A DNA stretch of 64,000 nt from Gymnodinialimonas sp. 202GB13-11 (GTDB lineage: Bacteria > Pseudomonadota > Alphaproteobacteria > Rhodobacterales > Rhodobacteraceae). Position numbers and translations under genes: made by a program. The stretch spans positions 372,001-436,000 of the forward strand of contig NZ_JBFRBH010000001.1 of assembly GCF_040932485.1 (NCBI RefSeq), in the 5' to 3' direction. Below are positions 20,007 to 27,565 of this stretch, in pieces. The notes under the pieces were generated by a model. The model saw nothing but the letters and a program-made list of their open reading frames with translations, did no database searches and had not been told where the DNA came from. The first letter of the stretch is position 1; every line of letters starts with the position of its first letter.

Positions 20007-21440
20007 ATGACGACCAACCGGGCAGAGCCCAGTTTCCGGGAATCCGTAGATCTGATGTTCAACCGCGCAGCCGCGCTTTTGGACCTGCCGCCTGGCTTGG
20101 AAGAGAAGATCCGCGTCTGCAATTCGACCTATACGGTGCGCTTTGGTGTGAAGCTGCGCGGCAAGGTGCACACATTCACGGGCTACCGCTCGGTCCATTC
20201 CGAACATACGGAGCCGGTCAAGGGCGGGATCCGCTATGCGCTTGGCGTCAATCAGGATGAGGTTGAGGCGCTGGCGGCGTTGATGACCTACAAATGCGCG
20301 CTGGTGGAGGCGCCGTTTGGCGGTTCAAAAGGCGGGCTGTGCATCGACCCGCGCGAATATGACAGCGACGAAATCGAAAAGATCACCCGCCGCTTCGCCT
20401 ATGAACTCATCAAGCGCGACCTGATTGATCCGGCGCAAAACGTCCCCGCCCCGGATATGGGAACGGGTGAGCGTGAGATGGCGATCATGGCCGACCAGTA
20501 CGCGCGGATGAACACGACCGACATCAACGCACGCGCCTGCGTGACGGGCAAGCCGCCCCATGCCGGCGGCATTCAGGGCCGGGTCGAGGCGACGGGGCGC
20601 GGCGTGCAGTACGCCTTGCAGGAATTCTTCCGCCACCCTGAAGATATCGCGAAGGCGGGTCTCTCGGGCAGCCTCGATGGCAAACGAGTGATTGTGCAAG
20701 GCCTCGGCAATGTGGGCTACCACGCCGCCAAGTTCCTGTCCGAAGAAGACGGCAGCATCGTCACCCATGTGATCGAGCGCGACGGCGCAATCCATGACGC
20801 GGGCGGCATCGATATCGACGATCTGCGCCATTGGATTGCGGATCATGGCGGGGTGAAGGGCTTCCCGAACGGCGAATATGTTGAGGATGGCTCGGCCTGT
20901 TTGACCGCCGAGTGCGACATCCTGATCCCGGCGGCGCTGGAGGGCGTGATCAACCTGTCGAACGCCGTGGATGTGAAGGCCCCGCTCATCATCGAGGCCG
21001 CGAATGGCCCAATCACGGCGGGCGCCAATGACGTGCTGATGGAAAAGGGGACCGTTATCATCCCCGACCTCTACGCCAATGCGGGCGGTGTGACGGTGTC
21101 CTATTTCGAATGGGTCAAGAACCTCAGCCACATCCGCTTTGGCCGGATGCAGCGCCGCCAGGAAGAGGCGCGCCACCAGCTGATCGTGGATGAGTTGGAG
21201 CGGCTCGACCAGCATCTGGGCGGGGCCTGGTCCATGACGCCGGACTTCAAGCAGAAGTACCTGCGTGGCGCCGGAGAGTTAGAGCTTGTCCGGTCCGGCC
21301 TCGACGACACGATGCGCGGGGCCTACGCCGCGATGCGCGAGGTCTGGCATACCCGCGACGATGTGCATGATCTGCGCACAGCCGGGTTCCTGGTGTCGAT
21401 CGAACGGGTCGCGTCCAGCTATCAGGCGAAAGGGATCTGA
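20007..21440 (+). CDS. gdhA: Glutamate dehydrogenase (Glu/Leu/Phe/Val family)
   Basis: A 477-residue enzyme. VKGGIRY (residues 71-77), the Lys in LMTYKCALV and the catalytic Lys in GGSKGG (Lys108) form the active site. The dinucleotide fold shows VQGLGNVGYHAAKFL, and ILIPAALEG is the family block near the nicotinamide pocket. It interconverts glutamate with 2-oxoglutarate and ammonia in the cytoplasm. Cofactor preference cannot be read with confidence. The start at 20007 has AGGGAG upstream. An in-frame ATG at 19773 would add a basic non-conserved leader. A leader hairpin lies just upstream. Confidence 0.92.
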   Translation: MTTNRAEPSFRESVDLMFNRAAALLDLPPGLEEKIRVCNSTYTVRFGVKLRGKVHTFTGYRSVHSEHTEPVKGGIRYALGVNQDEVEALAALMTYKCALVEAPFGGSKGGLCIDPREYDSDEIEKITRRFAYELIKRDLIDPAQNVPAPDMGTGEREMAIMADQYARMNTTDINARACVTGKPPHAGGIQGRVEATGRGVQYALQEFFRHPEDIAKAGLSGSLDGKRVIVQGLGNVGYHAAKFLSEEDGSIVTHVIERDGAIHDAGGIDIDDLRHWIADHGGVKGFPNGEYVEDGSACLTAECDILIPAALEGVINLSNAVDVKAPLIIEAANGPITAGANDVLMEKGTVIIPDLYANAGGVTVSYFEWVKNLSHIRFGRMQRRQEEARHQLIVDELERLDQHLGGAWSMTPDFKQKYLRGAGELELVRSGLDDTMRGAYAAMREVWHTRDDVHDLRTAGFLVSIERVASSYQAKGI

Positions 21441-21447
21441 GGACGGC

Positions 21448-21948
21448 TCAGGTGGCGTTGCGCTTGGCCAGCATCACGCTGATCAAGTCCGCCACCTCTT
21501 TCGCCTCGGCCCGTTTCGTCACACCACCGACAGCCAAAGTGCGCCCTGCCCGCCACCACAGGCCGGGCGCGTAAACACGGCCCACGGGGGCTTTCAGCTT
21601 CACAAGAAACCCACCGGCGGGTTTGAACGCGAAAATGCCTCGGTCGACCCGCTCAATATTCTCGACTGTGGTCAGCACGCGCCCATCCACTTCGCGAAGT
21701 TCGGTGCGGGTCAATGCGATCACGCGGGACGAAGCGCGCCACATCGCAACGGCCAGCCATAGGCACAACGCGCCGAAGACAACCAGAAACGCCAGCCATC
21801 CCAGGTCGGCAGGGGGGCGCATTCCGGCGATCAACAGCAGCAGAGTCCCGAGCAACCCGGCCATACCCACCGCCGCCACACGGCGGCTGGTGTTCGGCGT
21901 GATCTCGGCCAACACCTCGTTCGGGTCTTCTTTCGTCTTCCGCGCCAT
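21448..21948 (-). CDS. Two-helix membrane protein, bacterial PH-domain-like C-terminus
   Basis: A 166-residue protein of unknown function. The N-terminus is hydrophilic, then two membrane helices follow (VGMAGLLGTLLLLIAG and LAFLVVFGALCLWLAVAM). The C-terminal half (SSRVIALTRTELREVDGRVL, VDRGIFAFKPAGGFLVKL) looks like a small beta-rich domain similar to bacterial PH-like domains, but that is an inference from pattern only. The start at 21948 has GGAAGG upstream. It converges on gdhA and is divergent from the pirin gene. Confidence 0.75.
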   Translation of the reverse strand: MARKTKEDPNEVLAEITPNTSRRVAAVGMAGLLGTLLLLIAGMRPPADLGWLAFLVVFGALCLWLAVAMWRASSRVIALTRTELREVDGRVLTTVENIERVDRGIFAFKPAGGFLVKLKAPVGRVYAPGLWWRAGRTLAVGGVTKRAEAKEVADLISVMLAKRNAT

Positions 21949-22037
21949 CGCACACCTTCCGTGCCTCCTCGCAGAATGGACGCGAGGCCTGCGACGGCAT
22001 ACTTGCCCCACATCCACCCCGCAAGGAGGCTTCTCCC

Positions 22038-22949
22038 ATGTCGATCCGTCCAATCCTCGAAACGCGCGCCGCCCAACCCACGATGGAAGGTGCAGGCGTG
22101 CACCTGCACCGCGCCTTCGGCTTTCAGGACCCGTCCGAGTTGGACCCGTTCCTGCTGTTCGACGATTTCCGCAACGATAACCCGGCCTTCTACGCGAAGG
22201 GCTTTCCGTGGCACCCGCACCGCGGGATCGAGACGATCACCTATGTGCTGGAAGGCACGGTTGAGCATTCCGACAGCTTGGGAAATACCGGCGCGCTGGG
22301 GCCAGGGTCGGTCCAATGGATGACGGCAGGATCCGGTATCCTCCATCAGGAAATGCCGCTTGGGAACGCGAACGGGCAGATGCACGGCTTCCAGCTTTGG
22401 GGCAATCTGCCGTCCGATCAGAAGATGACCGCGCCGCGCTATCAGGACATTCAGGGTGCCGATATTCCCGAAGTCGTGGACGACGATGGCACGTGCGTTC
22501 GCGTGATCACGGGCGAGTTCTGGGGGCAGCGCGGGCCGGTTGATGGCATTGCCGCCGACCCGCAATACCTGGACGTGACGGTACCGGCGGGCGTGCGCAA
22601 GACGTTTCGGATCGACACCTACAGACGTGCCTTCGCCTATGTATTCCAAGGCTCGGCCGCATTCGCCGATGCCTCCGCCCCGTCAGGCGTCTTGCTTGAG
22701 AAAGAGGTGATGGGCCAGGAGGTCAATATCCGCGACCTTTCCGGCGACCGCACGTTGATCCGGTTCGGGACCGGTGATGAAGTGACGGTTCAGGCGGGCG
22801 AAGAGGGCGTTCGCTTCCTGCTGATCTCAGGCGCGCCGATTGAAGAGCCGGTGGCTTGGCACGGCCCTATCGTGATGAATACGCAGGAAGAATTGCAGCA
22901 GGCCATGCGGGATCTGCGCAACGGGACGTTTATCCAGCCTGCGCACTAA
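22038..22949 (+). CDS. Pirin family protein
   Basis: A 303-residue bicupin. The N-terminal cupin holds the metal ligands His59, His61, His103 and Glu105 (HPHRGIETITY, then GILHQEMP), matching the pirin iron site. The C-terminal cupin follows (VTVPAGVRKTFRIDTYRRAFAY). Bacterial pirins include quercetinases and redox-responsive regulators of central metabolism. The sequence does not decide between them. The ribosome site AAGGAG lies upstream (GCAAGGAGGC). The length is slightly above the typical 290. Confidence 0.92.
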   Translation: MSIRPILETRAAQPTMEGAGVHLHRAFGFQDPSELDPFLLFDDFRNDNPAFYAKGFPWHPHRGIETITYVLEGTVEHSDSLGNTGALGPGSVQWMTAGSGILHQEMPLGNANGQMHGFQLWGNLPSDQKMTAPRYQDIQGADIPEVVDDDGTCVRVITGEFWGQRGPVDGIAADPQYLDVTVPAGVRKTFRIDTYRRAFAYVFQGSAAFADASAPSGVLLEKEVMGQEVNIRDLSGDRTLIRFGTGDEVTVQAGEEGVRFLLISGAPIEEPVAWHGPIVMNTQEELQQAMRDLRNGTFIQPAH

Positions 22950-22955
22950 GTGCGT

Positions 22956-23327
22956 TCAGACGGGCGATTGCCATTGCAGGAACATCAGACCTGCGGCGAT
23001 CACAACCAGCGCCCGGAAGCCAATCTCGGCAGCCAGCAGACTGCGCCTTTGTGCGGCCCGCGCGCCGGGTCTATGCCGTGACAGCGCGTCGCTGATCGTA
23101 TCTGCGGCGGCCTGAAGGCTGGCCGGGTCGGTGCGAGCCGCGAGCTTTGGATGAGTGAGGCGCGTCTCCGCGGCCACCAATTCTTGCGCCGCTGAACGGG
23201 CGGAGGGTGGCAGCAAACGCCCGGCCTTCTGCACGGCACGTGGGAAGCTGCGGGCGCGGATATTCAGACGCTCCGCCATCTGCTGACGCAGGCCCTCAGT
23301 CATTTCCGTGTAACGCGCATGATCCAT
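22956..23327 (-). CDS. Small protein with C-terminal membrane anchor
   Basis: A 123-residue protein I do not recognise. The first about 95 residues are helical and rich in Arg, Ala and Glu (MTEGLRQQMAERLNIRARSF, AQELVAAETRLTHP). The end is a single hydrophobic helix (IGFRALVVIAAGLMFLQW), so it is probably tail-anchored with the helical domain in the cytoplasm. It converges on the pirin gene and is divergent from the alpha/beta hydrolase gene. Confidence 0.7.
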   Translation of the reverse strand: MDHARYTEMTEGLRQQMAERLNIRARSFPRAVQKAGRLLPPSARSAAQELVAAETRLTHPKLAARTDPASLQAAADTISDALSRHRPGARAAQRRSLLAAEIGFRALVVIAAGLMFLQWQSPV

Positions 23328-23435
23328 AGAATCGGCCCCCTCCGCCGCAACCCGTTGAATTTACGCAGTCCCGGCGCGTCACTCAAGGATTGCTTGGCTC
23401 TGGCGTGACCCGCGAATTCGCCTTATCGAAAGAGC

Positions 23436-24194
23436 ATGCTGGCAACGTATTCCATTGGTGAGCCCAACGGCCGCCCCCCCATCCTGATCGCACACGGCCT
23501 TTACGGCTCTGCCCGGAATTGGGGCGTGATCGCAAAACGGCTGTCGGATACGCGACAAGTTGTGACTGTGGATATGCGCAACCATGGGCAATCGGATCAT
23601 GTGGCGCCTCACGATTATCCCGCGATGGCGGGGGATTTGGCAGAAGTGATTGAAGGCCTTGGTGGGCCGGTTGACGTGGTAGGGCATTCCATGGGCGGAA
23701 AAGCGGCCATGGTATTGGCGCTAGAACACGTTGATCTTGTTCGGAAATTGATCGTCGCCGATATTGCGCCGGTGACGTATTCGCATACGCAGCAGGGTAT
23801 GATTGATGCGATGCGGGCGGTTGATCTGTCGGTCGTCGAGACGCGGGGCGATGCGGATCGGCAGCTTGCGAATTTCGTGGAAGATCAAGGCGTTCGGGCG
23901 TTTTTGCTGCAGTCTTTGGACGTGCGAGGAAAGGTTTGGCGGCTGAACTTGGATCAGTTGGAGGCCGATATGGACGCGATCATCGGCTTTCCGGAGGTCT
24001 CTGGCGTGTTTGACGGGCCGGTTTTCATGCTGTCCGGCGCGGAGTCGGATTACGTGACGCACGAGCATCGGCCTGAAATCAAACGACTTTTCCCTGCCGC
24101 ACGCTTCGTAAAAATCCCGGGGGCGGGGCATTGGGTGCATGCGGAGAAGCCTCGGGAGTTCGAGGCGGCGTGTCGGGCGTTTTTGGATGCTTAG
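23436..24194 (+). CDS. Alpha/beta-fold hydrolase (YbfF-like esterase)
   Basis: A 252-residue hydrolase. IAHGLYGSARNWG gives the oxyanion-hole segment, GHSMGGK the nucleophile Ser85, and PGAGHWVHAEKP the catalytic His (about 232). DMRNHGQSDH is typical of the YbfF/abhydrolase-11 type. The acid is probably the Asp or Glu near the GAESDYV segment. The substrate is unknown. Monocistronic. A candidate terminator lies about 145 bases past the stop. Confidence 0.9.
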   Translation: MLATYSIGEPNGRPPILIAHGLYGSARNWGVIAKRLSDTRQVVTVDMRNHGQSDHVAPHDYPAMAGDLAEVIEGLGGPVDVVGHSMGGKAAMVLALEHVDLVRKLIVADIAPVTYSHTQQGMIDAMRAVDLSVVETRGDADRQLANFVEDQGVRAFLLQSLDVRGKVWRLNLDQLEADMDAIIGFPEVSGVFDGPVFMLSGAESDYVTHEHRPEIKRLFPAARFVKIPGAGHWVHAEKPREFEAACRAFLDA

Positions 24195-24269
24195 CGCTAT
24201 GGGTTGTGTGCCAGAGCGTGGTGTTGCGGAAATGTTGCGGAGTGGCCGAGATGTTGCGGGGCGGGTTGA

Positions 24270-24371
24270 TCGGCCCGGCGGAGCGGGGTAGCCACGCCCC
24301 ACAGGTGCTTTGGACGCGGATTGCATTCCTGATGCGAGGGCTCGGGCCGTTAATGGTTCCGGGCCCTTTTT
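24270..24371 (+). ncRNA. Candidate structured small RNA ending in a terminator
   Basis: Within this stretch CGGG/CCCG, GGGG/CCCC (around TAGCCACG), GCAT/ATGC and the final 8-bp stem can each form a hairpin, and the last is followed by TTTTT. There is no coding frame with family resemblance. The boundaries and the promoter are not visible, so the call is tentative. It could instead be only the 3' untranslated end of the hydrolase mRNA. Confidence 0.3.
24338..24371 (+). terminator. Rho-independent terminator candidate
   Basis: GGGCTCGG pairs with CCGGGCCC (one G-U) around a 13-base loop and is followed directly by TTTTT. It would end transcripts from the hydrolase gene or from a small RNA upstream. 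Confidence 0.6.
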
Positions 24372-25016
24372 CATGTGTGAGAAATAGATGAAGGCGCCAG
24401 GTGCTCGGACGCGGTCCATGCATTGGGGTTGCCCCCACCCTGACGCCTTCGAATGGATTAAGTCCGCTTGCGCTTCCTTTCTCCCTCCGCGGGTTTCCTT
24501 GCGGTCCCCCACTTGACGCTTGGTCCCCTTGCGGTTTCCTATACGCCCCACCACTGCCCTCTGCTTCGAAAACGCCTTGCCCGTCAATGACTTGCCAGCC
24601 GCTTCCCAAGCCCTCAATCTTCCACGTGCTGGTTTGAACCGAAGCTCCACCTAGCGCGCATTCAACCTCGGAGGCCTTGGCGCCCACAGCAACGGACAGG
24701 TCCTTCGCTGCGGTGAAGCCACTGTTCCCGAATGGCGCGCAGCGGGCAATGAAATAGCAGTGCAGCATGGATATTTCTTGTGGATGAAAGTGTTGAGAAC
24801 CCTGTGGGAGAGGGGTGTATCCGCTCGCCAATGGGTTGAGCGTCAACGCTTTTCTTCTGCTGTGGAGAGAGGGGCGCGGGAGGGTGCGGTTTCTGCACCT
24901 GCGAAGGCGATTTTCGAGGTGTCGACGTGAGAATCGGAGCGCACAAGATGTTGCGGTGTTTGGGCCGAAATCGGTGGGAAATGCGGCCAAACCGGCGCAG
25001 ATTCGGCAAAATCGGG

Positions 25017-25034
25017 GAATTTGGGGCCAAATTC
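25017..25034. promoter_or_regulatory. Inverted repeat upstream of the BrnA-like gene
   Basis: GAATTTGG and CCAAATTC are exact inverted copies separated by GG. The site lies 123 bases before the BrnA-like start and 15 bases before the first iteron. It is a plausible operator. Confidence 0.4.
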
Positions 25035-25049
25035 GCCGGGTGAGTGATC

Positions 25050-25090
25050 CTGTAGTGAAGCTGTAGTTATTCTGTAGTTACACCTGTCGT
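25050..25090 (+). promoter_or_regulatory. Four phased direct repeats (CTGTAGT iterons)
   Basis: CTGTAGT occurs at 25050-25056, 25061-25067 and 25072-25078, exactly 11 bases apart. A fourth copy with one change, CTGTCGT, is at 25084-25090, 12 bases further. The period is about one helical turn, so all copies face the same side of the DNA. The array ends 66 bases before the BrnA-like start codon. Ribbon-helix-helix proteins are known to bind short tandem repeats, so autoregulation is a reasonable inference. Confidence 0.55.
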
Positions 25091-25156
25091 GTTCACGCTT
25101 CCTTAACCACCCCACAGGACAGTCAGGACCCGTTTTCGAAACTCCGAGGTCCAAAC

Positions 25157-25585
25157 ATGCCCGACCCGAAACCCCTGACCAAGACCGCCCGCGCGCATCA
25201 CTTCTACATGGCGGAGGCGATGCGGCGGCTGGAATGGGACCTGCAAAACCACTTGATGAAGGAACGCCGGATCCCCGAGGCGTGGCACGAGATCGCCAGC
25301 CGCAAGACCAGTGCGAAGAAACAGCTGACGGTGCGGTTCGACGAGGACGTGGTGAAGTTCTTCAAGTCTGCCGGGCCGGGCTATCAGGGCCGAATGAACG
25401 ATGTGCTGCGGTCATTCATGCATATGAAGCTGGGCGGGTTCCTGCATGGGGAGGAGACGATCGATGCGTTCCGCGACGGGGACTGGGCCGGGAAGGACCG
25501 ACCGTCCTGGGGCGAAACGGAGGAGATGCGGCGCAAGCTGGAAGAGGACATGGCGGATATGAAGTGGAAGGCGGAGCAGATGTGA
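25157..25585 (+). CDS. BrnA-like antitoxin-family protein without a BrnT partner
   Basis: A 142-residue protein. The segment LTVRFDEDVVKFFKSAGPGYQGRMNDVLRSFM matches the BrnA C-terminal region, which in known members forms a ribbon-helix-helix DNA-binding fold. About 55 extra residues precede it (starting TARAHHFYMAEAMRRLEWDL) and an acidic helical tail follows (EEMRRKLEEDMADMKWKAEQM), so it is longer than typical BrnA. No BrnT-type toxin is adjacent on either side. GAGGT lies 6 bases before the ATG. Phased repeats upstream suggest it may regulate itself. An orphan regulator is the simplest reading. Confidence 0.78.
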   Translation: MPDPKPLTKTARAHHFYMAEAMRRLEWDLQNHLMKERRIPEAWHEIASRKTSAKKQLTVRFDEDVVKFFKSAGPGYQGRMNDVLRSFMHMKLGGFLHGEETIDAFRDGDWAGKDRPSWGETEEMRRKLEEDMADMKWKAEQM

Positions 25586-25642
25586 GGGAACCAACCGACG
25601 GGGCGGCGCGTTCTACGACCATCCAACCAACGGAGATGACCC

Positions 25643-25786
25643 ATGTTTCGCCTATTCGCGATGATCGCCGCCCTTCTCGCCCTGACAGCTTGCGAGACCG
25701 TGGGGGGCTTCGGAGAAGACGTCCAGACCGCCGGCCAAGGCATCTCGGCCACGGCGCAGGCGGTTGAGGAAGAGATTGAGGATTGA
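25643..25786 (+). CDS. Entericidin A/B-family small lipoprotein
   Basis: A 47-residue gene beginning MFRLFAMIAALLALTACETV, with a lipobox (LTAC) for lipidation. It ends AQAVEEEIED. GGFGEDVQTAGQGISATAQ matches the entericidin pattern (G.G.D...AG..i...A). Entericidins are envelope lipoproteins, originally described as a bacteriolytic toxin/antidote pair. Single copies are common in alphaproteobacteria with unclear function. GGAG lies 7 bases upstream of the ATG, and a strong terminator follows 27 bases after the stop. Confidence 0.85.
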   Translation: MFRLFAMIAALLALTACETVGGFGEDVQTAGQGISATAQAVEEEIED

Positions 25787-25812
25787 TCACTGCGACAGCG
25801 GTGACGGAGGTG

Positions 25813-25844
25813 CACCCCTCGGCTGATGGCCGGGGGGTGTTTTT
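25813..25844 (+). terminator. Rho-independent terminator after the entericidin gene
   Basis: CACCCCTCGGC pairs over 11 positions (one G-U) with GCCGGGGGGTG around TGATG, followed by TTTTT. It would end the BrnA-like/entericidin transcript. Confidence 0.85.
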
Positions 25845-25856
25845 GGTTTGGGGGGC

Positions 25857-26207
25857 TCAGTTGGAATGGACCATGGCGATGACAGTGGCGCGCTCGACCC
25901 AATCGGGGGGCGGGGCGGCGGAGATTTCGGCCAGGTCGCGGAGGACGGCGGGCTGGCTGGCCGGGGGGATCTGGGCGGTCTGGTAGAGGGCTGAGAGGGC
26001 GGGGCCGGGTTGGCTGAGCGCCTCGGCCATGATGGCGGGCTGGTTAGCGGCGAGGAGGTTGGAGACGCGGGCGCGGCGGGAATTGTAGGAGGCGTTCTCG
26101 ACGGCGGTGGCGAGGCCGGTCACGGGCAGGAGGAGCGGGTTGCCGAGATGGCCCGCGTCGCAGGCGGGTAGGAGGAGGAGGAGCGGGAGGGCGGGGAGGG
26201 GGCGCAT
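25857..26207 (-). CDS. Putative lipoprotein of unknown function
   Basis: A 116-residue protein starting MRPLPALPLLLLLPAC, a signal peptide with a lipobox at Cys16. The mature part is mainly helical (ENASYNSRRARVSNLLAANQ, LRDLAEISAAPPPDWVERA) with no family I recognise. There is no clear ribosome site before the ATG at 26207, since the upstream bases on this strand are C-rich. An earlier in-frame start would place the lipobox internally and is unlikely. Confidence 0.65.
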   Translation of the reverse strand: MRPLPALPLLLLLPACDAGHLGNPLLLPVTGLATAVENASYNSRRARVSNLLAANQPAIMAEALSQPGPALSALYQTAQIPPASQPAVLRDLAEISAAPPPDWVERATVIAMVHSN

Positions 26208-26260
26208 GGGGGGAGGATGCGCGGGTTGGAGGTGGTTGGGCAAGGTTGTGTTGAGTGCGG

Positions 26261-26343
26261 CGGGCAGCGACCGGACCGAGGGGTGGGCGAGAAGCGCCCG
26301 CCCCGTGGGGGCGGTTCGGGCGCTGCCCGGCCTGAGGGCCGGG
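26261..26343. repeat. Highly structured palindromic element
   Basis: An outer 9-bp perfect stem (CGGGCAGCG at 26261-26269 with CGCTGCCCG at 26321-26329) encloses two more hairpins (GGGC..GCCC and CGCCCC-GTG-GGGGCG). A further hairpin, CCCGGCC/GGCCGGG, follows directly. It sits in the 314-base gap between the lipoprotein and the AT-rich gene and marks the sharp switch from GC-rich to AT-rich sequence. This is probably a dispersed palindromic repeat. The rest of the gap holds nothing I can name. Confidence 0.5.
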
Positions 26344-26521
26344 TGGGAGTTCAAAAGGAAACAGTGCGATTAGGCTTTGTTTGGCATTACCGAAAGGAAT
26401 TGGGCGTTTGCGGGGGGTGCTGCGAATGTAGGGACGGAGTGTTTGTTTTCGGAAAGTGCGCACGTCTAGAGTGAATTCAGACAATGCGCCCAATTTACGA
26501 GTGGAGTTAACTTAGAGGTTT

Positions 26522-26980
26522 TCAATTATTTGAGGAGTCTAAGTGTGATAAAAGCTCGTTTTTCCAATCCTCGAGCTTATCAATAAAATCTTGAATAAGC
26601 ATTCGAACACATGTCATGAATATAAGGAAGTTGAACCATAACGGTGTTCCTAAATCATCGTACGTTGCCGGGGTTACAAGTATTAATAAGGTTGTAATCG
26701 ATAACGAGAGGGATATTCCAACGCTAGATGCGTTCATAAAGGATCGAAAGCTACGAAAAGTTGATCTCCTGCCAAAAATCCAAAATAAAAATGGTGAAAG
26801 AAAAAAGAGAAAACCTAAAACTATTTGCCAGTTTGACACAAGGAATATTGGGTCAATAATAAATGATAAAGACGAAATTCCAGATACGAGTTCTGGGCTA
26901 GAAGTGATACCGACATAAATAGTAACAATGGCAGCGGTTACCAATAAAACGTCTCTCAAAAAGGATAATAGTTTTTTCAT
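26522..26980 (-). CDS. AT-rich orphan membrane protein
   Basis: A 152-residue protein with about four membrane helices (VLLVTAAIVTIYVGI, IVLGFLFFLSPFLFWIFG, VGISLSLSITTLLILV, LWFNFLIFMTCVRMLI) and a short hydrophilic tail (KLEDWKNELLSHLDSSNN). I recognise no family. GGAG lies 5 bases before the ATG. Base use is clearly AT-rich compared with every neighbour, and codons such as TTA, ATA and AAT are frequent, which points to acquisition from another source. No mobility gene is adjacent. Confidence 0.7.
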   Translation of the reverse strand: MKKLLSFLRDVLLVTAAIVTIYVGITSSPELVSGISSLSFIIDPIFLVSNWQIVLGFLFFLSPFLFWIFGRRSTFRSFRSFMNASSVGISLSLSITTLLILVTPATYDDLGTPLWFNFLIFMTCVRMLIQDFIDKLEDWKNELLSHLDSSNN

Positions 26981-27377
26981 GTATGCTCCGAATCGTTCGC
27001 TTTCGCTGCCTCTCAGGGAAGAACCTCAATTGGGTTGAAAATAGTCAGGACGAGCCGGCTTGCAATAGCCTAGCGAAGCCACTCTTGGCGGCGCAATCAT
27101 CAACAGTGTTTTGCAGCCAGTAGGTTGGAAGTCAAACCCTGCGGGTGGTTAATTCGGTTGCATTTACGTTCTTTGTTCTCGAGGAATCCGCTCTAGACAT
27201 TGCCTGCCTCACCACCAGTGAGCCCTTCCAGGCCTTTCTCGGCATCTCTTGCTGAGTGAGGGTGCTAAAGAGCAAGTTGGCAGCGGGAGGTCTGTTGAGG
27301 CCGTGGGCTCCCATAGTTAGGTAGGCCTTCGAGGCCAACAAGAAACGCCGAAGCGGCAGCGGAGGAACACCGAAGCG

Positions 27378-27400
27378 AGGCCCGTCGATGGCGGAGCTTT
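27378..27400 (+). repeat. Dispersed repeat AGGCCCGTCGATGGCGG, copy 1
   Basis: The 23-base sequence starting AGGCCCGTCGATGGCGG recurs at 31376-31398 with one change, and in inverse orientation at 31253-31272. All three copies are in non-coding DNA on either side of the lepA/toxin-antitoxin segment. Confidence 0.7.
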
Positions 27401-27415
27401 GGCGGTATTGGATTG

Positions 27416-27454
27416 CCGGGCCGAGGCCCGGTCTACGGCGGGACAAGTCCCGCC
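27416..27454. repeat. Tandem palindromes (REP-like), copy 2 of the element at 6315
   Basis: CCGGGCC-G-AGGCCCGG followed by TCTACG matches 6315-6336. It is followed at once by GGCGGGAC-AA-GTCCCGCC and CCTACG. Two palindromes with a similar trailing TACG in a row look like a small REP cluster. Confidence 0.6.
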
Positions 27455-27482
27455 CTACGGGGGCGTCCGGACTGGTGAGGGG

Positions 27483-27525
27483 GTGGGGCCGCAGACTTTT
27501 GCGGTGCAAAAGTCTGTGGCCCCAC
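27483..27525. repeat. 43-base near-perfect hairpin downstream of lepA
   Basis: Arms of 20 bases at 27483-27502 and 27506-27525 are inverted copies with one difference, around a 3-base loop. It starts about 40 bases past the lepA stop but is not followed by a U-run on the minus strand. It could stabilise the lepA mRNA end or be a small palindromic element. Confidence 0.65.
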
Positions 27526-27565
27526 TGGCCGAAACTTCCTGCTGTGCGTCTAAGGCTCGAAGCGC

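Larger units (their letters stand above)
24195..25156. other. 962-base region without a secure gene
   Basis: Between the hydrolase and the BrnA-like gene. The first 180 bases carry three copies of a GTTGCGG motif (near 24220-24258) and a series of possible stem-loops ending in a terminator. A fourth ATGTTGCGG copy occurs near 24947. From 24400 to 24770 the minus strand has an open frame starting at 24768 (MLHCYFIARCAPFGNSG) whose first 70 or so residues look protein-like, but it then becomes low-complexity and runs into the hydrolase gene. I regard it as a weak or decayed gene at most. The last 140 bases hold the palindrome and iterons listed separately. Confidence 0.5.
26981..27565. other. 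585-base intergenic region with palindromic repeats
   Basis: Between the AT-rich gene and lepA. The left half (to about 27370) shows no convincing gene. A minus-strand open frame at 27132-27509 is Arg/Pro-rich and overlaps the repeats, so I do not accept it. The right half contains three tandem palindromes and a 43-base hairpin, listed separately. The region marks the edge of the accessory zone. Confidence 0.6.

Noticed and set aside
24079-24768. Minus-strand frame starting MLHCYFIARCAPFGNSG
   Set aside because: The first part looks protein-like, but the rest is low-complexity, it overlaps the hydrolase gene and the ribosome site is weak. I mention it only as a possible decayed gene.
26616-26918. 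Plus-strand frame of 100 residues in the AT-rich island
   Set aside because: It is antisense to the membrane protein, has no ribosome site and no hydrophobic pattern of its own.
27132-27509. Minus-strand frame of 125 residues downstream of lepA
   Set aside because: It is Arg/Pro-rich, has no known domain, and runs through the palindromic repeats.
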